Positions 35,814 through 47,822 of a stretch of DNA of 64,000 bases are shown piece by piece (the first letter of the stretch is position 1; the number at the start of each line of letters is the position of its first letter). The notes below the pieces were generated by a model. That model did no database searches, had not been told where the DNA came from, and worked only from the letters and a program-made list of their open reading frames with translations. Source of the DNA: Chloranthus sessilifolius (taxonomy: Eukaryota; Streptophyta; Magnoliopsida; Chloranthales; Chloranthaceae); the NCBI GenBank assembly GCA_021018995.1, contig CM037595.1:92330491-92394490 (forward strand), read 5' to 3'. Made by a program: the position numbers and the translations under genes.

Positions 35814-37335
35814 TAAATACAATCAGTCCCCAAAAAGGTTTGTTTGTTAATTCATTATAATTCTAGTTGGCTAAATGAAATGAGATTTGACTAATTCAGT
35901 ATATTTAACAAGAACCCTATATTTATAAAATCTGTGTTGTTAGCAAGAAAGTCCCCACAATTCAAAAGTTCACTTGTATATAAGGTGAGAGCAATATTTT
36001 ACTGTGCAAGTAATTTAATTAATTTTTCTGTAACTATAATCCATTAGAAGAAATTAATGTGTAAACAGTATTGTTCGCTTTACAGCTGAGTTTGCAAATT
36101 CAGTTCCCAGTTATTAGTGTTTGCAAATTCAGTTCCCAGTTATTAGTGTATCTCCAAATGAACCATTGGCCAGTGACCTATACTCTGGTTTATTTTCCTT
36201 AACAGTAGCACTTCGAATGAAGAAACAAAAGATAACCAGTAAGCTGCAATTAGTTTCAGGATGTTGAGCAGGCTGCAATAATCACAGTAAGCCCAGACAA
36301 ACAGATTGATTTGTGCGCTAAGCATGATTTTAAAATTGCATAGTATTTTCAATATTGGATTTAGTAGACAGCAGATCATGGGTCCTTCTTATTCTTTTTT
36401 TTTTTTGTTTTTGTGCTATAATTTTTCTATTGACCTGCTCAATTTCCCATAGCTACTATCCCACACTAGCTTTCACTATCCACCACAAATACCAAGTCTG
36501 TTTTTCTTTATTTTTTTAAGACCCATGATATGTTCATATTATGCATAATACATATATCGATACGTTCATGAATCGTTTTTTATATATTATATTTAAAAAA
36601 AAAACACAACTGATTCATTTTATATATTATTTTTAATAGCAATGTCTAGTGACGAGACTACCATGGGTCAAAATACCGGTTTTCCGGTACGTATCGTCCG
36701 GACTTCTCGGACGATACGTACCGGGTATCGTCCGATACATTCAATGTATCGGCGATACATTGAATGTATCGGTTTGATACATTGAAAAAATCGTTTTTTT
36801 TTTTTTAAATCCCAAAAAAATCCCAAAAAATTATATTTATTTATTTTGTTTTTATTTCAACTATTTTTGCTTTTATTTTTTATATATTTGATGCATTATT
36901 TAGATGAATATATAAGTAAGATGCCTATTTTGTAACTTAACCCAAGTCACATGCCTAATTTTTAACTTATTTTTGTCTTAAGATCACATTTTTGACTTAA
37001 TGTAATAGATCTTCTAACATTATATTCGATCAGCTGATCACATGCCTATTTTATTAACAATATTTCATAATTTGATCGACGCAGACACGCATAAAGTAAA
37101 TTACAATATATATTGACAAAAATAAATTATATATTGTCAAAAATAATAGCTATGTTGATAAAAATAAGTTTAATTGTACATAAAAAACTTACTTTAGAGC
37201 CACATTGAATTTCGTGGTGGTTCTTGGCCCTCATGATCATCGTCATCATCGGTGCGCGAGCTTTCCGGCCTTTGCCTATAATGTTGCCCATATTGATACC
37301 CATGATTACGAGGTCAGAGAACGAATATGGCTCGA

Positions 37336-40215
37336 TTAGTAATGCGTAAAGGCCAGTCCTCCAAAAATCTGACTAACGAAGTCATATGGCACCGGGTAAG
37401 CTTGTTGTGGCGGGTAGTATGGGTTACTAGTTCTTTGAATCTTGATTTTACCAGCTGAATCCCCGAAGCTAGAAGTCATATAACCCATATCCAGTATCAT
37501 CTTGTGGTGGTGGTGGTGGTGGTGTTTGATATGATCCGCTCCTCTTCCTTCAACCCCTCCCATTACGAATGTAGGAGTGTCGAGGCGTGTTACCATGCCG
37601 CCATATCTCTATAAGGATCGAGGTACCCGACTTCCTCCCTCCACCACTAGTGCCAACATCCCTCCACCATCATGCCCTCCATCATCCTCACCACTCCCAT
37701 CATCACTCTGTGCGTTTTCGTCATCAGATCCAACCACTGAATGACGATTCATTCTTCTTTTCCGCCTCGGTTGTTGGGAAGCCTGCTGCTCCGCTACTCT
37801 TTCAGCATTGTCCAGCCATTCAGTGCTCTCACTATCCAAGACTGGCACTTCTCTCTCTTGATCCATTCATTCAAAGGTCATCCTCCTCGAATATATAATC
37901 CAACTGGATGGAATCAAAATAATCACCGTCTGCAAGATAGAATATGATAGATGAATTAGTATAATATGTAAGTAAGACTTCATATAATTGAGGATCTAAG
38001 ACTTCATGTAATTGCTTACCGCGGTTGGTCCTCTGTATATTCCTGACCCTTAATCGCATGCTGTAGTGGCAGTAGACTAACTTTTCCAATCGGTCCATAG
38101 TTAGTCTATTCCTTGTCTTAGTATGAATCAGAGAGAAAGTGCTCTAATTCCGCTTCAAGCTGACGAGGAACACGCTTACATAATACCTCATTGCTACCCG
38201 CCTCAATATCGGACCATCACCTCCATAATGCATCCACCAATCAGGGTTTGTCGTGTTTAATTTGGGATTGCGCCTAACGGGGTCCCAAATGACCCATGTC
38301 TCATGTAAACATGTCAATCTATAAAGATGAAACAAAGAAGGCACATATCAATAAATAGATGATAATATCACATGACATTTGACTTATTAATTATAAGGTA
38401 TGATACTATGATCACTCACATCTCTTATGGCTTGGCCTTGGTCCGCCAACTCGTGGAGCATTCTTTGGATTACATTGAGCAAACCGGTATACACTTCATC
38501 GTGTCGCCAACTCAAGCGCGTCACAGACATCTTTGGAAGGTCGGATTCAAGTAGTGTGCTACACATCAAATATGAGCAATTTCATCAAGATATGAAAATA
38601 ATGAATAAATAAATAAAAATCACTACATAATTGTGCAACATGTTATACTCCGCATGCACAATCTTGGTGAAATTGTGCATCCCACCTCTTGTCGATAATC
38701 GCCAGATATCGTTTATATTTTGTAGGGCATTTGGTTTTATAGCCAATTTTGCCTTATCTATTGACTCATAAACGCATTCCCATTGTTGGTTTGTCATCAC
38801 CATCAACCAATCTGGTGGTCGACATCGCCCCAAAGCTGCGTCTTTGTAGATCAGTCGACAACCGGTGCAAGCTAGTCTCTTCGCTCGTGGGAGTCCTATT
38901 TCATGTTGATTCCATTCTTCCGACGACACCATGCTTTTCAGCTCACGCCTATATCTAGCCGCTAAGAACTGCGGTTGCAAAACGCGGTAATCGCTAGGCC
39001 TGGAGCAACTCATTGTTCGTGAAGGCTCTCATTAAATTGACCAGCTTGTCACTGTTGTACAAGTAGGAAGTAATCGTTCTTCCCTTTTGAATAGTTGCCT
39101 GTGCCTTGCTTCTCTTTCCTAAATCCTCAAGAATGAGGTCCACGCAATGTGCGGCACACGGGGTCCAGTACAGGTGACGTCTCTTCGCCATTAGTTTTAA
39201 TCCAGTGGCTTTGTAGTTTGCCGCATTCGTTATGCATTACCAAGACAACCCGCCGCTTCTCCAACCTCATTAACTACCATATCCATTAGTTTAAAGAGGT
39301 AGTCGCCTTTACGTGTGTCAGAAGCATCAATCGATTTCAAAATATCGTCCCAAGATCGTAAACCAAAAAGTTTATCAAGCTCTTCTTTGTGGCACCAGTC
39401 CATCCATCCCACATAATTGTACTACCTCTCTTATCCCAAACATCCTCAAAGCTCAGTACATGGCGGTTATCTCATCGTACTCATCATTAGTAAGGGCCCA
39501 GGATATCTCATATGGAGAAGGCTTTTTAACTCTGGACCAACTTCGCACTTGTATCAATCATGCTTTTGAAATGCATGATACGCTACTTGGCTCAATGTGG
39601 TTGTATAAAAAACTTGGCAATGGATTTTCCAAGCTTCTTCCCCATTTTTGCAAGTGACATTGCACTCAATTTGGTTTGTTTGGAGCTTTCAGTGCGATAC
39701 ATGAATGGATCCATGGGGGCTGTAGTACGGCCTCTAGTAGACGGCCTATAATCCCTCCCAGATGCTGCCCTACGCAACCCGACAGTCTGCTCAACATCCT
39801 CATCAACATCAACAACATGTGGCCTATGACTAGATCCACCACCGGTAGCAGGCATGGATGGACCCCTCAACCTGGACCGAAACCGATAATCGGCTTCTTC
39901 CTGATCTCGACGCTGTTGTGCTTCCCTAGCACTCTCTCTCATAGCTCTCGCTAGCTGCTCATCCTCACCCTCATCCTCATCATCCTCAGGTGCATCTGAT
40001 GTAAACTGTGGATCTGGCCTCCTGATTCTCTCATACATTTCCCTATCACGATCGGCTTCAGCTTTTTTCTTTCCCTTTGCCGCTTGTAAACTAGCTCTGA
40101 TATTTTCTTTTACCTCTCTTTTACAGGACACCCTCTTGTCTCTCCTTTACATGAGCTAGATGCTCCTTTAATCGTGATACCTCCTCAGCAGTTTTTTCCA
40201 CAAAGATTACATTGA
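37336..40215 (-). pseudogene. hAT transposase (BED finger, DUF659-like, hAT dimerisation end)
   Basis: Minus order: a BED-like zinc finger (CNLCGK near 40200, HLAH and GC following, in more than one frame); an acidic and Arg-rich segment then KLGKSIAKFFI (39592-40131); a DUF659-like block with GWMDWCHKE, SIDASDTRKGDYLFKLMD (39230-39412); HLYWTPCAAHCVDLILEDLG (about 39130-39185), a hallmark of plant hATs; a long middle segment (38585-39013); the dimerisation part DWWMHYGGDGPILRRVAMR (about 38170-38230); and an acidic tail with a His run from (GGT)n (37503-37524). It excises and inserts the element and acts as a dimer in the nucleus. Several frame changes make it inactive as it stands. Confidence 0.9.
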
Positions 40216-40394
40216 ATCGAGTCTATTACCATCTATCATTGCCATATTGCTATTTGGATCATCATTTAACGTACCATATTTATTTATTTCACCTGCATGA
40301 ATGAGCAAACGATTGCATTAAAGTAAACATCTAATTTACACTTGAAAATAAATTTTATTTTTTAATTATTGCTATTTTAAAAATATCAGATTAT

Positions 40395-40665
40395 ATTTTA
40401 TCAAATTTATTTGATATTATTATAATTTTTGAATATTTATTCGATATTATTATAATTTTTGAATATTTATTTGATATTATTATAATATATAAATATTTAT
40501 TTGATATTATTTTAATTTATGAATATTTATTTGATATTATTTTAATTTATGAATATTTATTTCATATTATTTTAATTTATGAATATTTATTTCATATTAT
40601 TTTAATTTATGAATATTTATTTGATATTATTTTAATTTTTAAATATTTATTTGAAATTTTTTTCA
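40395..40665. repeat. ~31-base AT-rich tandem array in the hAT
   Basis: About eight copies of GAATATTTATTTGATATTAT-like units with small changes (TGATATTA or CATATTA; ATTTATG or ATTTTTG). No coding potential. It is followed by AT-rich sequence with TATATGTGACCCATATT-like words (40730-40910). Confidence 0.9.
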
Positions 40666-41180
40666 TATTATTCTAAAATTTTAGGACATATCCCATAATA
40701 TAAATTATTTTAATTATATGAACATATAATCAATATGTCACATATAATTAAATTTATTATTATAATTAATATGTGATCCATATTAATTATAATAATTAAT
40801 TTAATTATATGTGACCCATATTGACCTTATTATTTTATTAATTATATGTGACCCATATGATATGTGACCCATATTATATGTGGCCCATATTGATTACATG
40901 TGACCCTTAATTATAATTATTTATATTATTTTTTACCTATCAATTTAAATATTTTAAATGGGGTCACATATAATTATTTTTGTCCCATCATATTATTTTT
41001 GACCAATTATTTATATTACTTTTAATTAATTTAAATATTTTAAATAATTATTTATATTATTTTTAAATTATTTTAAATAATATTAATTATTTTAAATAAT
41101 ATTAATTATTTTAAATAATTTAAATAATTAATATTATAGGTAAATGATAAATTGACCTATAATATTAATTAATATTAAGG

Positions 41181-41883
41181 GTAGATCTACACTAAATTAG
41201 TGTAGATCTACCCTTATTTAGTGTAGATCTACACTAAATAAAGGTAGATCTACACTAATTAAATATAGATCTACACTTAATTAGTGTAGATCTACACTAA
41301 ATTAGTGTAGATCTACCTTATTTAAGGGTAGATCTACACTAATTAAATGTAGATCTACACTTAATTAGTGTAGATCTACACTTAATTAGTGTAGATCTAC
41401 CTTATTTAAGGGTAGATCTACAATTATTTAGTGTAGATCTACCTTATTTAAGGGTAGATCTACACTTAATTAGTGTAGATCTACCCTTATTTAGGGTAGA
41501 TCTACACTAATTAGGTGTAGATCTACCTTATTTAAGGGTAGATCTACCTTATTTAAGGGTAGATCTACACTTATTTAGTGTAGATCTACCTTATTTAAGG
41601 GTAGATCTACACTTAATTAGTGTAGATCTACCTTATTTAAGGGTAGATCTACAATTATTTAGTGTAGATCTACCTTATTTAAGGATAGATCTACACTTAA
41701 TTAGTGTAGATCTACCCTTATTTAGGGTAGATCTACACTAATTAGGTGTAGATCTACCTTATTTAAGGGTAGATCTACACTTAATTAGTGTAGATCTACC
41801 TTATTTAAGGGTAGATCTACACTAATTAGGTGTAGATCTACCTTATTTAAGGGTAGATCTACACTTAATTAGTGTAGATCTAC
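41181..41883. repeat. GTAGATCTAC palindrome array (~34 copies) in the hAT
   Basis: About 34 copies of the perfect palindrome GTAGATCTAC (some TATAGATCTAC or GATAGATCTAC) at a spacing of about 20 bases. They are joined by linkers such as ACTTAATTAGT, CTTATTTAAGG and ACTAATTAGGT that are themselves near-palindromic. The array is almost free of other sequence. It lies upstream of the transposase gene and inside the right end of the hAT. Confidence 0.95.
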
Positions 41884-43959
41884 CTTATTTTAGGAAATAA
41901 AATGAAATACACATACCTTCCACGTCGATCCCGTGATATTTTGTGCGATTTGGCGCCGATTTATGGGGTAAATAATCAAAAAATAGAGGAGAAAGAAGAG
42001 AGGAAGAAGAGAGGAGGAAGAAGAGAGGAATAGGAGGAAGAAGAGAGGAGGAAGGGGTAGAACCCGACTTTTAAGTCGGGTCTACCGTGGGCCCCACATC
42101 AAATTCAACGTATCGGACGATAATTTGAAATTATCGTCCGATAATTTCAAATTATCGTCCGATAATTTGAAATTATCGTCCGATACGAACGATAATTTCA
42201 TATTATCGTTCGTATCGGACGATAATTTGTTTTTTATTTACTTTCCTACAGATTTAGGCAAATTATCGGACGATAATTTCAATTTATCGTCCGATAATTT
42301 GAAATTATCGTCCGATACGGACGATACAGACGATATTTTGTCCGTATCGGACGATAATTTACACATTCTACTGATGGTACGATACATAGGGTATGTATCG
42401 TACCGGTGGGGTCCAAAACCGATACGTATCGTCCGATACGTATCGGTATCGGACGATATTTTGACCCATGGAGACTACTTTGCGTTTACAACTGAAGCAG
42501 GCAAGAGAGGAAGAGGAGAGGCTCGAGGAAGAGGAAACCGAAATTATAATAATTCTTGTAGGTTTCCTTATAGCAGCTGTAGGAGCATGGTATCATAAAA
42601 AGTACATGCTTAAAGAACCATCAACTAGTAGAGATGATTCTAGGAGAGCGTGGTTGAACACCTTAATCAATGGTAATGAATTTACATGCATTCAACAGTT
42701 GTGAGTTACGCAAACACCCTAATCAATGGTAATGAATTTACATGCATTCAACAGTTGTGAGTTACCCAATCAGGGTTTAGAAGACTGTACACCATTTTGC
42801 GAGATAAGGGTGAGTTGGTGGCCTCGAGAAATGTTACAATTGAAGAAATTGTTGCCCTTTTTTTACATATTATTGCTCACAACCTGAAAAATAGCACGAT
42901 CAAAACTTGTTTTGGTCGTTCAGGTGAAACAATAAGTAGACAATTACTTATTGTGTTGCAAGCAATTCTTCGATTAGGTAAAGATTTTCTTAGATTACAT
43001 GAAACAACTCTTGATGAGCGAGAGACAGAGAAATGGGGATGGTTCCAGGTACTAATTCAACTACAACATTATGTTTATATATTTTACTTGTCGTTGCATA
43101 AGACTAATAACAATTTAATGATTTTTTTTAAGAATGCCCTGGGAGCACTTGATGGGGCACGTAGAATTAACAGTTCCATTGGTAGACCAACCTAGATATC
43201 AAAATCGAAAGAACGACATAACCACAAATGTCTAATGAGTGTGTGATGCCAATTTAAAATTTATATATGTATTACCCAGTTGGGAGGGATCCAGTTCTGA
43301 CTCTCGAGTGCTGCGAGATGCTTTATTCAGGCGCAATTGCCTTACGGTCCCATTTGGTATGAACTCAATTTTTTTATATTATTATTTACTTTATATCATT
43401 AGAGTTTAAATAATGCAACTAAATTATTGCTATTTTAATTGTTGTAGGTAAATATTATCTTGTCGACGCAGGGTATAGTAATGCACAAGGATTTTTAGCT
43501 CCTTATAGAGGAACTCGATACCAGCTTAAGGAGTGGAAGGGTAACACTCCAACCAACTATAAGGAGTTATTTAATCTTCGACACTCATCTGCAAGGAACT
43601 CGATTGAAAGAGCGTTAGAATTATTGAAGAGATGGGCTATACTGCGGACCGCGAGTTTCTATAGTGTCAAAACACAAGTTAGGATCATCAACGCTTGTTT
43701 CATCCTTCATAACTTGATACGAGATGACATTCCAAATGAGTCATTGTTGGATGATGTTGATCACGAGTTAGAATCTGCTTCCGTAGAGGATCAAAATGAG
43801 GATCACGAACGTATCACAGTCATACAAGCTACACCTGAATGGATGGCATTTCGAAAAACTTTAGCAAGGGATATGTTTGATGAGTATTAGGCTCATCTAT
43901 CACTTAGACTATACATGTTTAAATTTGATTTTGATGTAAATGTTAAAATATTGTCTCTT

Positions 43960-44182
43960 TGATGCTTATGAAAATTGATGGATATGTTGGAAGATGTTAT
44001 CATACTGTGTCACTTTAATGCTTATAAAAATTGATAGATGTGTTGGTAGATGTTATCATATTCCATCTCTTGGATGCTTATGGAAATGGATAGACGTGTC
44101 GGTAGATGTTATTATATTCTATCTCTTTGATGCTTAAGGAAATTGATGGATGTGTTGGTAGATGTTATATATTATGTCTCTT
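43960..44182. repeat. ~62-base tandem repeat downstream of the Harbinger transposase
   Basis: Four copies of a unit containing GATGCTTATGAAAATTGATRG, TGTTGGTAGATGTTAT and TCTCTTTGATGC, each slightly changed. It lies between the transposase stop and the Myb-like gene. Confidence 0.85.
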
Positions 44183-44254
44183 AAATTAATAGATTTATTT
44201 GAATTTATCATAAATTGTGCATTATTAATTACATTTTGATACAGATATATTTGA

Positions 44255-45226
44255 ATGAACATGATTAGAAAAGAAAAACAGTTGCAGACCGACTCGGATG
44301 GAAACAAAGGAAGGGAATATTTTAAATGGAACCTCTCTATAGAGAAAACATTAATAAATATCCTGCACGACCAATTAAATTTGGGTATGAGGGGGGACAA
44401 TGGTTTTAAACCTCAAGCAATCCAATCTGCAATTGATGCAATAAATGGGCAATTCAACAATAAGGTAGAAGAAAAATATGTCTGAAATAAAATAAAAAAT
44501 TGGAAGACCCAGTTCTCCTAGAGTGGCTTTACATGGGATAATGAGAAACATATGATAATAGTAGAAGATGAATTTGTATGGCAGAGACTTACTGTGAGGT
44601 AGGAAAAATTTATTTTTTAGGATGTTTATTGATATGAGTTTAATACTAATATGAAATATATGTTTGTTTTCTTTTTATAGGTACATGAAAAGGCAGCCAG
44701 TTACAGAAACAGACAAATAGATTATTGGGATGATTTTGTGGTGTTGTTCGGGAATGATAGAGCTACTGGGGTGGGTGCAGAACACTACGATGATGCTAAT
44801 GAAGCTATGAGAAATGAAAATTTAGATGAGATTGATGAAATAAGGAGATCGATTAGGCTTCAAGATTTGAGTGATGACAATAACGACAGCACCACATCAC
44901 CACGAGCACGACCACGATCATTAGCACACTCTACTCAATGTGGCCCAAACCAAAAGAAGGCTAGGAAAGATCATATGGCAAATGTAGTTTACGAGGTGGC
45001 TAATTCAATCAAAGACTTCTTGGCAACAAGGAAACCGACACAACCTACCACGACTCAAGTGTTAGATTTGATCTCAACTGTGCCAGGCCTCTCTGATGAC
45101 GAGGAATTCAAAGCACACGAAAGGCTCCTAAAAGCCGATCCTAGGACTATCAAGATGTTGTCTACTTTTGGCGATGATAAAAAGAAGCGGTGGATACAAT
45201 TACTCCTCTCTAATCCACCTAATTGA
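44255..45226 (+). pseudogene. Harbinger Myb/SANT-like DNA-binding protein (ORF1)
   Basis: Second gene of the Harbinger element; in this family the ORF1 protein binds the element ends and carries the transposase to the nucleus. Seen: FKWNLSIEKTLINILHDQ (44325), NGFKPQAIQSAIDAINGQF, NKIKNWKTQFS, SGFTWDNE (about 44530), then after an intron (about 44600-44680) YWDDFVVLFGNDRATG (about 44725-44770), matching the usual LxxIFGxDRATG. The 163-residue last part (44738-45226) is acidic then basic (KKARK) and ends LLSNPPN. An in-frame stop near 44483 indicates inactivation. Confidence 0.85.
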
Positions 45227-46742
45227 AAAGGTAAAGAAAAGACTCGTTTCTTTTGAATTTATTCTTTTTTTTATATATAATAATGCTTAGGTTTTATATA
45301 AAATTGTCTTCTTGCAAGCTTATCAAAGACTTCTTGCAAGCTTATGAACCTTTCAATTTTTCTTTTTTGCTCATAGCAAATCATTTACCTAGCAAGGATG
45401 AGCTCGTTAGTGACTTAAAGCGGTTAGGCGCCTCTCACAACAAATCATTTGAACATGTGGAAAAGCTTGTTTTTCTCCGTAAGGGTGTGGAAGCTTATTG
45501 ATTTCCAATACTACTTATGATGGATAATTGATAGTCGCACGGTTTTCTTTATTATATTCAATGGAGATGACTTTGTTTTGAACTTCCCTAACGCACTTCT
45601 TGAAATGCGTAGTGTGAGGATAAACAATTGGACAATTGATCCCACCTTAAATAGCCTACGTGTGTATCAAAATTTGCATATTGTCACTTGATGAGTACTT
45701 GAGTTTGATTTGTTTTTCAATTGTTGGTATTTTCCTTGGATCTTTCATGATTTTTTTTTTTTGAGAAAATTGGGATCAAGACTTTGTTGATCACTATGGT
45801 AAATTGTTCATCTGAAAATCTAATCACTGGTTTGTAAGTTTTAATGCAAAAATCAGTAACTTTTGTTTTTTAAAAATATTTCTAGCTGGCTATACATGTG
45901 AAAAATCAAACCAAAGACGAAACCCATTGTTTAGTTTTTGAAGTTGTTTTAATGGTGGTGTTGTAGAGTAGCTCTAAGTTAGAATTTAGCTGGCAGTCCC
46001 AACCTACTTTTCACATATTGCCAAATCCATTAGGTATACCTACATTTGAAAAATAAGTGTTCATTCATTTCCATATCTTCCCAACAAAGAACATATCGGG
46101 AAGGGATATTGGATCCTCTTTTCATTAGATTTTCGATAGTCATGAGTTTATCATGGACTGCAAGCTATGAAATAAAGTTGTGTTTGGAAATATTCATCCC
46201 ATGACAGAGGGTTTTATACCACAGTACTCTTTGGTTCCTTTCCCTTTTTTTCATTTTGATTGGTTCTTGTTACAGGCTATGATGAAAATATAGTGGCTTC
46301 AAGAATGGATGTTATGAGTAAGTCTAGAGTGGTTTCTATCGTAATGATCCCTTGATGATGGCTATGGAGTCTTGACCAATGAGTTCGTTCGGATTCAAAT
46401 TCTGAAGTTTCAACAACTGAATCAATGGTGATGGAGAACAATAGAAACCCAAGTCTATATTTGTATGCTGAGATTGATCGAGGAATAGAGATCACTACCA
46501 AATTGTCCTTCACTGATTTGATTGAAGTTGGTGCAACATAGGATTCTTTTATAGATTAAAAGGCCCATGTTGGCCTTTTGTTTTATTAGAGTTCACAGTG
46601 CTAGTATTTTTGTTGCAACAATTGCTATATTTTAGACCAAATTTTATTCATTATTTAATGATGATGACCTTCCATGGCTCTCCATTTCAATATTTGGATT
46701 GATATATAACAAGAAAGAGTGAGCAAGTTGTAACCCTAATGA
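45227..46742 (+). other. 3' region of the Harbinger element, unassigned
   Basis: 1.5 kb without a recognisable domain. A short frame (45253-45501, ending LVSDLKRLGASHNKSFEHVE) has no known relative that I recall. At about 45300-45350 CTTCTTGCAAGCTTATSAA is duplicated. Confidence 0.4.
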
Positions 46743-47245
46743 CAGTTCAGCATGTCAAGATCTAGAGTTGGTATGTGGGTACTCAGCCTGAGTGCCTGGT
46801 GACCTATCTAGAGTTGGTATGGAGCACTCGGTCCGAGTGCCTCATGACCTATCTAGAGTTGGTATGTGGGCACTTGGCCCGAGTGCCCGGTGACCTAATA
46901 CTCGGGCCATTTTTGGGATGTATGCCACGTGGAAACACTTTGTGTGTTCTGTCTGATTTGAAGGCTATGATATGAAGGATTTTAGTGCAAAATTTTGATA
47001 AGAAACAAAATTTCTATCATCTAATTCAACAGTCAAAGATCCATAAAAAAATGGATGGTATGTTAGATTTACGTAAATTATTTATGGCCTTGGCGTTGAA
47101 TCAAATGATAGAGATAGTTTTTCGTGCCAAATTTTTGCACCAAAAAATGGCTATGTCATGGCCTTCAAATCAGATGGAAGTCATGGCATGTGTTCCCGAG
47201 TGGCGTGGGCATCCCAAAAAGTGGCCCAAGTACGAGGGCACCTGA
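46743..47245. repeat. Foldback element with tandemly amplified left end
   Basis: Two inverted arms of about 130 bases face each other: the left starts GGTGACCTAATACTCGGGCC (46892), the right in reverse complement starts GGTGCCCTCGTACTTGGGCC (47245). Shared inner words include TCTGATTTGAAGGC. Left of the first arm a ~54-base unit (CTATCTAGAGTTGGTATG plus GCACTCGGTCCGAGTGCC) occurs three times (46748-46900). No clear TSD. Confidence 0.65.
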
Positions 47246-47593
47246 CATAATACCAAGGCTAGCTCCATTTGCGCCTATTGAACTATTGAGGGACCCACGT
47301 TGAAAACCACAAATTGCATTGAATCAGACCATGGAGATCTTTTTCATTTTTATTATTATTATTTTTACATATGGATATCGGGATGGGCAATGATCAGGTC
47401 CAACTGGTTGAACCTGAAATCGTGTTCAACCAGATCTGCAGCCATTGGCAAAAAACCCGACCCGTCCCAGTAAAAAAACACAAATTTTCATTATCTTTAT
47501 ATCTAAAATATTGGGTTGGGTGGACTCAACCAGTGACCCTATAATCTTTGCTGACCCAACCCAACCGGTCCCGGTTTTTGCCCGACTCGACCT

Positions 47594-47822
47594 CATGGAT
47601 CAAAATATCGTCCGATACCGATACGTATCGGACGATATGTATCGGTATTGGACTCGAACGATACATTCAATGTATCATTTGATACATTCAAATGTATTGA
47701 ATGTATCGAACGATACATTCAATGTATTGTCCGATACAGACCGGTACCGATACGTATCGTTCGATACGTATCGTTTTGGAGCTCGGACGATACATATTGG
47801 TAACCCAATATTTTAACCCATG
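47594..47822. mobile_element. hAT-type MITE (TSD CTCGACCT), relative of the hAT at 36662
   Basis: 229 bases with ends CATGGATCAAAATATCG and, inverted, CATGGGTTAAAATATTGG. Perfect 8-bp TSD CTCGACCT at 47586-47593 and 47823-47830. The interior consists of CGATACGTATCG and GATACATTCAATGTATC palindromes, the latter also found at 36735-36780 in the hAT. Ends and interior make it a deletion derivative or close relative of that element. Confidence 0.92.

Larger units (their letters stand above)
33204..36639 (+). other. First intron of the Harbinger transposase gene, enlarged
   Basis: 3.4 kb, much longer than usual for Harbinger. It contains an exon-like host segment on the minus strand (33623-33771), a one-arm MITE fragment (35008-35100), a small MITE (35698-35813) and a 31-base tandem duplication (about 36089-36150, TTTGCAAATTCAGTTCCCAG). 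Otherwise AT-rich without features. Confidence 0.55.
36662..42470 (-). mobile_element. hAT DNA transposon with BED-type transposase gene, 5.8 kb
   Basis: Ends CATGGGTCAAAATA at 36662-36675 and, inverted, at 42457-42470. Perfect 8-bp TSD GAGACTAC at 36654-36661 and 42471-42478, the hAT signature. Subterminal regions (36680-36780 and 42100-42460) are packed with TATCGTCCGATA and CGATACGTATCG palindromes, probable transposase-binding sites by analogy with other hATs. Transposase remnants lie on the minus strand (37336-40215). Between them and the right end are a ~31-base tandem array (40395-40665) and the GTAGATCTAC array (41181-41883). Inserted in the first coding exon of the Harbinger transposase. 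The TIR is nearly that of the MITE at 47594-47822. Confidence 0.92.
36642..43890 (+). pseudogene. PIF/Harbinger DDE transposase, split by the hAT insertion
   Basis: Nuclease of the Harbinger family (HARBI1-like), which cuts and joins the element's ends at TTA targets. The start codon at 36642 gives MSSDETT, then the hAT interrupts; coding resumes at 42471 (LRLQLKQAREEEERLEEE). Family blocks follow: VTIEEIVALFLHIIAHNLKN (42866), RSGETISRQ, LGALDG (first catalytic Asp, about 43150), VLPSWEGSSSDSRVLRDA (about 43270), YLVDAGYSNAQGFLAPYRGTR (second Asp, about 43455), RHSSARNSIERA (catalytic Glu, about 43600), RIINACFILHNLIRDD. Introns at about 43049-43131 and 43360-43447 have GT/AG ends. Damaged by the insertion, a stop near 42704 and a frame change after LDGAR; the usual DGTH motif reads DGAR. 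Confidence 0.9.

Noticed and set aside
37503-37524. Histidine-run protein feature
   Set aside because: The run comes from a (GGT)n microsatellite in the tail of the dead hAT transposase; no metal-binding claim can be made.
41181-41883. CRISPR-like regular repeat array
   Set aside because: The spacers are themselves near-identical linkers, the DNA is plant nuclear and lies inside an hAT transposon; it is a tandem repeat.
45253-45501. 82-residue frame after the Harbinger ORF1
   Set aside because: Begins with low-complexity hydrophobic residues and has no recognisable domain; probably chance.
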